Shown here piece by piece: positions 43,900 through 49,400 of a stretch of 49,400 nucleotides of DNA; position 1 is the first letter of the stretch, and every line of letters starts with the position of its first letter. Made by a program: the position numbers and the translations under genes. The stretch is from assembly GCA_019635975.1 (NCBI GenBank), contig JAHBYM010000007.1, positions 1-49,400 of the forward strand. The letters are read 5' to 3'. The DNA comes from Parvibaculum sp. GTDB lineage: Bacteria; Pseudomonadota; Alphaproteobacteria; Parvibaculales; Parvibaculaceae. The notes beneath the pieces were generated by a model. That model had not been told where the DNA came from, made no database searches, and saw only the letters and a list, made by a program, of their open reading frames with translations.

Positions 43900-44226
43900 C
43901 TAGTGAGTCCAGAGTTCCTGACGGCCATATTTGAAATTGTCGGAATAGGCCTTGATCGAACGGCGCGGCGACCGGGGCTCGAAAACCCGGTAGTCCAGCC
44001 CGAGTCTCTCCGCATAGGCGATCGCTTCTTCCTTGCTGTCAAAGCGAAGCGTCACTTGCGAATTCATGTCGCCCGAACTTGTCCAGCCCATCAACGGCTC
44101 GATCCTGCGCGCGCTGGCGGGCTCGAAATCGAGCACCCATTTTTTGGTCTTGGCCCGGCCAGACTGCATAGCCGTCTTGGCGGGTTTGTAGATGCGCGCG
44201 GCTGCCAATCGATGCCCCTGAACCAT
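43900..44226 (-). CDS. NADH dehydrogenase (complex I) accessory subunit, NDUFS4 family
   Basis: A 108-residue homologue of the 18-kDa mitochondrial complex I subunit NDUFS4, an accessory subunit of complex I at the membrane's cytoplasmic side in alphaproteobacteria. Family features are ARIYKPAKTAMQSGRAKTKKW and LDFEPASARRIEPLMGWTSS (about 32-51), then VTLRFDSKEEAIAYAERLGL. The C-terminal IKAYSDNFKYGRQELWTH is also typical. As usual, it is not beside a nuo operon. It starts after tRNA-Arg on the same strand. Confidence 0.92.
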   Translation of the reverse strand: MVQGHRLAAARIYKPAKTAMQSGRAKTKKWVLDFEPASARRIEPLMGWTSSGDMNSQVTLRFDSKEEAIAYAERLGLDYRVFEPRSPRRSIKAYSDNFKYGRQELWTH

Positions 44227-44377
44227 AATCCCCGTACCAACGGAGAACGTCGCGAAACTTTATTCTTATCGCCCTAAAACAGCCAGATTTGCAAGCGATA
44301 ACAACATCATCGCTGGGGCTGGCGGCGCTGGACACCCAAGTCTCGAAAGCCTCCCCGAGTTCGAAGGAGCACCGGAA

Positions 44378-44590
44378 ATGAATACCTACCTCGATCGCGA
44401 GGCCGCAACCGCGCTGCTCGCCGCACATGGCTTCAACCGGACCGACATCGAATGCGTACTCGACCTTACGAAGTCGATCTCGCAAGGCGGGACGCCGCTC
44501 TGGCCGGCGCGCAGCGTTGAGAGGCTCGCCAGCCGCGCATGGTGGCTCGATGGCGCGGAAATTAAAACTTCGATGCCCCAGGCGGCTTGA
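44378..44590 (+). CDS. Hypothetical 70-residue protein
   Basis: Encodes MNTYLDREAATALLAAHGFN and a further 50 residues. AAGGAG lies 8 bases upstream of the ATG, and the frame is in a gap flanked by divergent and convergent genes, so it is likely to be real. The product has a helical, winged-helix-like look (ALLAAHGFNRTDIECVLDL) but I recognise no domain. It is convergent with the methyltransferase gene, with 10 bases between the stops. No function is suggested. Confidence 0.5.
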   Translation: MNTYLDREAATALLAAHGFNRTDIECVLDLTKSISQGGTPLWPARSVERLASRAWWLDGAEIKTSMPQAA

Positions 44591-44600
44591 CCCGTTTACT

Positions 44601-45413
44601 CTATCGCCGAAAAACGAAAAGGTAATCCTGACGCTGGGCGAGGCGGTCCGACGCTTCGCCCGTCACTTCAACCGTGTCCCAAGTCTTTTGGAGTGCAAAG
44701 CCGCTGGAAGTGACCAGTGCGACGAAATCATCGGAAGCGGCTGAAAATATCTGTAATCTCGGTTTCTCGTAGCGCCCAAATCGATGGCGGCGTCGCCACA
44801 GATGACGGAGAAACGCGAGCGAAGCGCACAAGCCATGCTGACGAAGCATGTAAATGATCGCCCGACCCGTGGAGTTGTGAATCTTTCTCGGCAGTCCGGC
44901 TTGCGGCAGTTCACCGACATAAAGCCGGGCACCCGGTGCGGCAATAGCTGCGATCCGCGACAGAGCGCGGCGTACGCGCGCTTCATTGCCCAGAAGCTGC
45001 AACACACCGTTCAGCGTGATGATGTCGAACGGCGGCCCCTCATACCTGAGATCTTCCACCCGTCCGGCCTGAAACACGATAGGGCGCCGCTTGTGGAACG
45101 AAGCCAGCCGCGCACGCTCTTCCTCCGTCGGCACAGTGCCGACGGCGAAAGCAACCTTGTCGGCAACAATATCGAGAAACCGGCCATCGCCGCACCCGAT
45201 GTCGATCAGCCGGTCGTCGCGTCCCAAAGGAACGCGCGACAATACGGCGTCGATCAACGCTTTCGTACGGTCCATGTTGTCGCCACGGCCCGTAAGGCTG
45301 TGCAAATCCGGCGTCGTCGCGAATCGCCGGTATTCCTCGACCCAGGACAGGTTCCGCGTTGGTGGCAGGAGAATCGGCCAACGCCCGCCATTTTTCGGCT
45401 TGGTGAGTTTCAT
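44601..45413 (-). CDS. Class I SAM-dependent methyltransferase of unknown substrate
   Basis: A 270-residue methyltransferase-like protein. The SAM-binding motif I is DRLIDIGCGDGRFLDIVA (about 68-85), motif II appears as VAFAVGTVPTEEERA, and FDIITLNGVLQLLGNE is the motif IV region. The C-terminal half (KIHNSTGRAIIYML, FSAASDDFVAL) resembles methyltransferases that act on sugars or lipids, without a firm assignment. The start at 45413 gives a short basic leader. It is the last gene that fits the alphaproteobacterial part of the window; the chimeric-looking tRNA-Pro lies 47 bases upstream. Confidence 0.72.
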   Translation of the reverse strand: MKLTKPKNGGRWPILLPPTRNLSWVEEYRRFATTPDLHSLTGRGDNMDRTKALIDAVLSRVPLGRDDRLIDIGCGDGRFLDIVADKVAFAVGTVPTEEERARLASFHKRRPIVFQAGRVEDLRYEGPPFDIITLNGVLQLLGNEARVRRALSRIAAIAAPGARLYVGELPQAGLPRKIHNSTGRAIIYMLRQHGLCASLAFLRHLWRRRHRFGRYEKPRLQIFSAASDDFVALVTSSGFALQKTWDTVEVTGEASDRLAQRQDYLFVFRR

Positions 45414-45460
45414 CCCGCTTTCCCAACCCGGCACAGCAACCTGCCAGCCGGTCCCGGATT

Positions 45461-45537
45461 TGGTCGGGGCGGCAAGATTCGAACTTGCGACCCTCTGCTC
45501 CCAAAGCAGATGCGCTACCAGGCTGCGCTACGCTCCG
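45461..45537 (-). tRNA. tRNA-Pro (TGG), with acceptor-stem mismatch at the lineage junction
   Basis: A 77-base cloverleaf on the minus strand with encoded CCA and anticodon loop TTTGGGA (anticodon TGG). The acceptor halves are CGGAGCG (45531-45537) and CGCCCCG (45465-45471), which leave an A-C mismatch at position 4-69. The T-stem GCAAG/CTTGC pairs fully. An A-U pair in one parent and a G-C pair in the other would explain this, so the gene looks like two halves joined in the conserved core between 45472 and 45530. Confidence 0.88.
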
Positions 45538-45612
45538 ACAGCTGGCATTCTAACCTGCGCCAGGTGCGCCAACCGGCGCAAAACAGGCAGCGCGCGAAAG
45601 AAAAGCCGCCGC

Positions 45613-45861
45613 TCAGCGGGGCGCGGGGCCCGGGCCGCGGCCGGCCAGGTGGCGGAACGTGATGCGGCCCTTGGTCAGATCGTAGGGCGAGAGTTCCAGC
45701 GAGACCTTGTCGCCCGCCAGGATGCGGATGTGGTGCTTGCGCATCTTGCCGCCGGTGTAGGCAATCAGCTGGTGCCCGTTGTCCAGCGTGACGCGAAAGC
45801 GCGAGTCGGGCAGCACTTCGGTGACGCTGCCCTGCATTTCGATGAGTTCTTCTTTGGCCAT
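45613..45861 (-). CDS. infA: Translation initiation factor IF-1
   Basis: An 82-residue S1/OB-fold protein that binds the ribosomal A-site during initiation. The sequence [20 protein letters not shown] at the start, the middle [20 protein letters not shown] and the end [14 protein letters not shown] are classic IF-1. The short Pro/Arg tail ([10 protein letters not shown]) is common among betaproteobacterial copies. I start it at 45861; an in-frame ATG at 45867 (MKMAKEE) is an alternative. It lies on the right side of the junction, divergent from psd, and this position is not usual for alphaproteobacteria. Confidence 0.93.
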   Translation of the reverse strand: MAKEELIEMQGSVTEVLPDSRFRVTLDNGHQLIAYTGGKMRKHHIRILAGDKVSLELSPYDLTKGRITFRHLAGRGPGPAPR

Positions 45862-46136
45862 TTTCAATCTCTGGTAAACGATTCCATTCGCCGTTGCTGC
45901 TGCCCCACAGCGCGCGCCGTCTGGTCGCTAGGAGAACAGACGCAGTGCGCATGTCGGTCGTGGGGGTGCTGCACCCGCAGCGCAGCTCGGTGGGAAGGCC
46001 GGCAGTGACGGCTTCAAGGGACGGGCGGGCGCAAGCCCTGAGCCGGTCGATTGTAGCGCGCCACGCTGGTTTTGCCTACACGGCGCCCGCATCCCGGTCT
46101 ATAGAATCGCCCGCACTTCCGCCAATGCCCGCCGAC

Positions 46137-47003
46137 ATGCCCGATTCGTTTGCCGTTTCTCTCCAGTACCTGTTGCCCAAGCAGGCGCTGACCGTTCTTG
46201 CCGGCAAGATCGCCTCGGCCCGGGCCGGCTGGCTCACGACCGCGCTGGTACGCGCCTTTGTTTCGCACTACCGCGTCGACATGGCAGAGGCCGAGCAACC
46301 CGACCCCGCCGCCTACCCCACGTTCAACGCGTTTTTCACCCGGGCGCTGCGGCCCGGCGCGCGGCCGATCGCCGCTGCCGACCTGGTCTGCCCGGTCGAC
46401 GGCGCCATGAGCCAGTTCGGCGCCATCGAGCGGGACCAGATCTTCCAGGCCAAGGGCCACCACTATTCGACCACCGCGCTGGTCGGCGGCGACAGCGCCC
46501 TGGCCGCGCGCTTCCAGGACGGGCACTTCGCCACCATCTACCTCAGTCCGCGCGACTACCACCGCATCCACATGCCGTGCGCCGGGCGGCTCACCCGCAT
46601 GGTGCACGTGCCGGGGGCGCTGTTTTCGGTCAACCCGGCCACGGCCCTCGGTGTTCCCGGGCTGTTCGCGCGCAACGAACGCGTGGTCTGCGTCTTCGAG
46701 GGCGCGCACGGCCCCTTCGTCATGGTGCTGGTCGGCGCGACCATCGTCGGCAGCATGGCGACCGTGTGGCACGGGCTCGTCAACCCGCCGCGCACCGGCG
46801 TACTGCGCCATTGGGACTATGCCGAAGGCGAAGTGACGCTGCAAAAGGGCGAGGAAATGGGGCGCTTCCAGCTCGGCTCGACGGTGGTCCTGCTGCTGCC
46901 CAAGGGGCCGCTTCGCTTCAACGGGGGTTGGGCGCCCGCCGGCCCGGTGCGCCTGGGCGAAGCCATGGCCGACCTCGGCACGGGGAATGCCGGCGCCGGA
47001 TAA
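46137..47003 (+). CDS. psd: Phosphatidylserine decarboxylase (long proteobacterial type)
   Basis: A 288-residue membrane-associated enzyme converting phosphatidylserine to phosphatidylethanolamine. The self-cleavage motif forming the pyruvoyl group is LGST in FQLGSTVVLLLPK (about residues 248-251). Other conserved parts are VCPVDGAMSQFGAIE, FATIYLSPRDYHRIHMP and LFSVNPATA. The length and motifs fit the long beta/gammaproteobacterial form, not the short form of many alphaproteobacteria. ATG 46137 (MPDSFAVSLQYLLPKQAL) matches the family start; ATG 46125 is four codons earlier. An upstream region of 275 bases to infA holds no gene. The rlhA-like gene follows 7 bases later. Confidence 0.9.
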   Translation: MPDSFAVSLQYLLPKQALTVLAGKIASARAGWLTTALVRAFVSHYRVDMAEAEQPDPAAYPTFNAFFTRALRPGARPIAAADLVCPVDGAMSQFGAIERDQIFQAKGHHYSTTALVGGDSALAARFQDGHFATIYLSPRDYHRIHMPCAGRLTRMVHVPGALFSVNPATALGVPGLFARNERVVCVFEGAHGPFVMVLVGATIVGSMATVWHGLVNPPRTGVLRHWDYAEGEVTLQKGEEMGRFQLGSTVVLLLPKGPLRFNGGWAPAGPVRLGEAMADLGTGNAGAG

Positions 47004-47010
47004 TCCGGCC

Positions 47011-49008
47011 ATGTCCCTGTTGCCGCACCAGCTTGAACTGCTTTCCCCGGCGCGCGACGCCGACATCGGCATCGCCGCCATCGACCACGGCGCCGATGCG
47101 GTGTACATCGGCGGGCCGGCGTTCGGCGCGCGGGCAGGCGCCGGCAACGCCCTGCCCGACCTGGAACGGCTGATCGCCCACGCGCACCGTTTCCACAGCC
47201 GCGTGTTCATCACGCTCAACACCATCCTGCGCGACGACGAGCTGGAGGATGCCCGCCGGATGGCCTGGCAGGTATACGGGGCCGGAGCGGACGCGCTCAT
47301 CGTCCAGGACATGGGCCTGCTCGAACTCGACCTGCCGCCCATCCAGCTGCATGCCAGCACGCAGACCGACATCCGCACGCCGGAAAAGGCGCGTTTCCTG
47401 CAGGACGCGGGCCTGTCGCAGATCGTCCTGGCCCGCGAACTGACGCTCGAGCAGATCGCCGCCGTGCGCGCCGCCACCGACGCCGAGCGCTGCACGCTCG
47501 AATTCTTCGTCCACGGCGCGCTCTGCGTGGCGTATTCGGGCCAGTGCTACATCACGCACGCACACACCGGCCGCAGCGCCAACCGGGGCGACTGCAACCA
47601 GGCCTGCCGCCTGCCCTACCAGGTGACGGACGACAAGGGCCGCTTCATCGCGCACGACAAGCACGTGCTGTCGATGAAGGACAACAACCAGTCGGACAAC
47701 CTGCGCGCCCTCATCGATGCCGGCGTGCGCAGCTTCAAGATCGAGGGGCGCTACAAGGACCTCGGCTACGTGAAGAACATCACCGCCCACTACCGCACGC
47801 TGCTCGACGAGATCATTGAGCAGCGCGAATGCTCGGCCAGCCCGCTGGCGCGCGCATCGAGCGGCAGCACGCGCTTTTTCTTCACGCCCGACCCCGACCA
47901 GAACTTCAACCGCGAATTCACCGACTACTTCGTCAACGGCCGCAAGGACGATATCGGCGCCTTCGACACCCCCAAGACCCCGGGCCGCCCCATCGGCTGG
48001 GTGACCAAGCTTGGCGCGGATTTCGTCGAGCTGGAAACCACGGACCCGGCCACGCTGCTGCACAACGGCGACGGCCTGTGCTACTACGACCTGCAGAAGG
48101 AACTGGTCGGCCTGGCCATCAACCGCGCCGAGCCCGCATCGCCGCACAAGCCTGGGCAGTGGCGCATCTACCCGAAGGACGCGGTGGCTGGCCTGAAGGA
48201 CCTGCGCAAGGGCCTGGAGATCAACCGCAACCGCGACATGGACTGGGTGCGCATGCTCGACAAGAAGTCGAGCGAGCGGCGCATCGGCCTGTGGGCCCAG
48301 CTGGCCGAGATCCCCTCCGGCTTCGAGCTGACGCTGACCGACGAGGACGGCTATGCCGCCAGCGCGCGCGCCGCACAGCCCCACCAGCCGGCCAGCGACC
48401 CCGCCCGGGGCGAAGCCGCGCTGCAGGAGCACCTGGGCCGCTTCGGCGGCACGATTTTTTCCGTCCACGGCATCGCGCTGAAGCTCTCGCAGCCCTGGTT
48501 CGTGCCCGCCTCGGTGCTCAACCAGCTGCGCCGCGACGCCGTGGCCGCGCTGGAGGCCGCACGGGCCGCCGGCCTGCAGCGCCTGCCGCGCGCACAGCCT
48601 GTGGAGCCGCCCGTGCCCTTCCCCGAGGACACGCTCACCTACCTGGCCAACGTCTACAACCACAAGGCGCACGACTTCTACAAGAAGCACGGCGTGCAGG
48701 TGATTGCCGCCGCCTACGAAGCCAAGGAAGAGGAAGGCGAAGTCAGCCTGATGATCACCAAGCACTGCGTGCGCTACTCGCTCAGCCTGTGCCCCAAGCA
48801 GGCCAAGGGCGTCATCGGCGTCAAGGGCACCATCAAGGCCGACCCGCTGCACCTCATCAATGGCAAGGAAAAGCTCACCCTGCGCTTCGACTGCAAACCG
48901 TGCGAGATGCACGTCGTGGGGAAAATGAAGCGCTCGGTGCTCAACCAGCACCTGCAGGACATGCAGGCCCAACCCCTGCAGTTCTACCGCACGCGGCCGC
49001 CGGCATAA
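47011..49008 (+). CDS. rlhA: U32-family protein, 23S rRNA 5-hydroxycytidine synthase-like (RlhA)
   Basis: A 665-residue U32 'peptidase' family protein. The U32 signature FFVHGALCVAYSGQCYIT (about 168-185) is followed by RSANRGDCNQACRLPY with cysteines likely to bind an iron-sulfur cluster. The C-terminal part has DCKPCEMHVVGKM, adding further cysteines. E. coli RlhA (YdcP, 653 residues) has this length and hydroxylates 23S rRNA C2501; the shorter YegQ/TrhP acts on tRNA, so RlhA is the better match by length. ATG 47011 starts MSLLPHQLELLSPARD, as in the family. It is 7 bases after psd and probably co-transcribed with it. Confidence 0.85.
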   Translation: MSLLPHQLELLSPARDADIGIAAIDHGADAVYIGGPAFGARAGAGNALPDLERLIAHAHRFHSRVFITLNTILRDDELEDARRMAWQVYGAGADALIVQDMGLLELDLPPIQLHASTQTDIRTPEKARFLQDAGLSQIVLARELTLEQIAAVRAATDAERCTLEFFVHGALCVAYSGQCYITHAHTGRSANRGDCNQACRLPYQVTDDKGRFIAHDKHVLSMKDNNQSDNLRALIDAGVRSFKIEGRYKDLGYVKNITAHYRTLLDEIIEQRECSASPLARASSGSTRFFFTPDPDQNFNREFTDYFVNGRKDDIGAFDTPKTPGRPIGWVTKLGADFVELETTDPATLLHNGDGLCYYDLQKELVGLAINRAEPASPHKPGQWRIYPKDAVAGLKDLRKGLEINRNRDMDWVRMLDKKSSERRIGLWAQLAEIPSGFELTLTDEDGYAASARAAQPHQPASDPARGEAALQEHLGRFGGTIFSVHGIALKLSQPWFVPASVLNQLRRDAVAALEAARAAGLQRLPRAQPVEPPVPFPEDTLTYLANVYNHKAHDFYKKHGVQVIAAAYEAKEEEGEVSLMITKHCVRYSLSLCPKQAKGVIGVKGTIKADPLHLINGKEKLTLRFDCKPCEMHVVGKMKRSVLNQHLQDMQAQPLQFYRTRPPA

Positions 49009-49016
49009 GCACATAG

Positions 49017-49400
<384 letters not shown>

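Overview
The first ~45.4 kb reads as one high-GC chromosomal stretch of an alphaproteobacterium. Evidence: the gene order tolC-popZ-valS, a PopZ (DUF2497) protein, an AapJQMP general amino-acid importer, an NDUFS4-type complex I subunit encoded away from a nuo operon, DUF2852, and dispersed palindromic intergenic repeats. A Rhizobiales/Parvibaculum-like host is plausible, but I cannot fix the genus. The last ~3.9 kb (infA, long-form psd, an rlhA-type U32 protein, metY) looks betaproteobacterial. The change happens inside a tRNA-Pro gene (45461-45537) whose two acceptor halves do not pair perfectly. The simplest reading is an assembly chimera joined at the conserved tRNA core.

Layout. 1-2.9 kb: tail of an endonuclease/phosphatase-family gene, then a CueR-type promoter, the copper P-type ATPase copA and its regulator cueR. 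3.1-3.9 kb: class D (OXA-type) beta-lactamase. 3.9-11.3 kb: MlrC-like metallopeptidase, EthD protein, Sel1-repeat protein, dihydroxy-acid dehydratase ilvD, zinc alcohol dehydrogenase, DUF2852 protein and a lipoprotein, with two copies of one palindromic repeat and one of another. 11.4-17.5 kb: valS, popZ, tolC and a Pcm-like methyltransferase, all on the minus strand. 17.7 kb: tRNA-Cys.

17.8-29.7 kb is a surface-polysaccharide region. On the minus strand: an outer-membrane export lipoprotein, a GT4 glycosyltransferase and an O-antigen-ligase/polymerase-like protein. Divergent from these is a GumC/ExoP-type copolymerase fused to a tyrosine-kinase domain. Then a minus-strand run holds a CelD/FemAB-like acyltransferase, a Wzx-like flippase, a second CelD-like acyltransferase and a JmjC-type cupin, and a polysaccharide deacetylase diverges from it. 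Together they cover flipping, polymerisation, chain-length control, export and modification, but no initiating sugar-phosphate transferase lies in the window.

29.9-45.4 kb: tRNA-Asn, cyclopropane fatty acid synthase, Nudix hydrolase, a sulfur group (cysK, sseA-like and, across the transporter, a cystathionine beta-lyase-like gene), a GNAT gene, aapJQMP, a 74-residue biotinyl/lipoyl carrier, a sugar-lactone oxidase, a second Sel1 protein, an acetylpolyamine amidohydrolase-like deacetylase, tRNA-Arg, an NDUFS4-like subunit, a small unknown gene and a methyltransferase. 45.5-49.4 kb: the betaproteobacterial-looking block, cut at the window end inside metY.

No CRISPR array, phage, transposase, integrase or toxin-antitoxin pair was seen. 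Most of the window is ordinary. The junction tRNA, the cupin/acyltransferase arrangement in the polysaccharide cluster, the paired palindromic repeats and a low-GC patch inside valS deserve the closest look.
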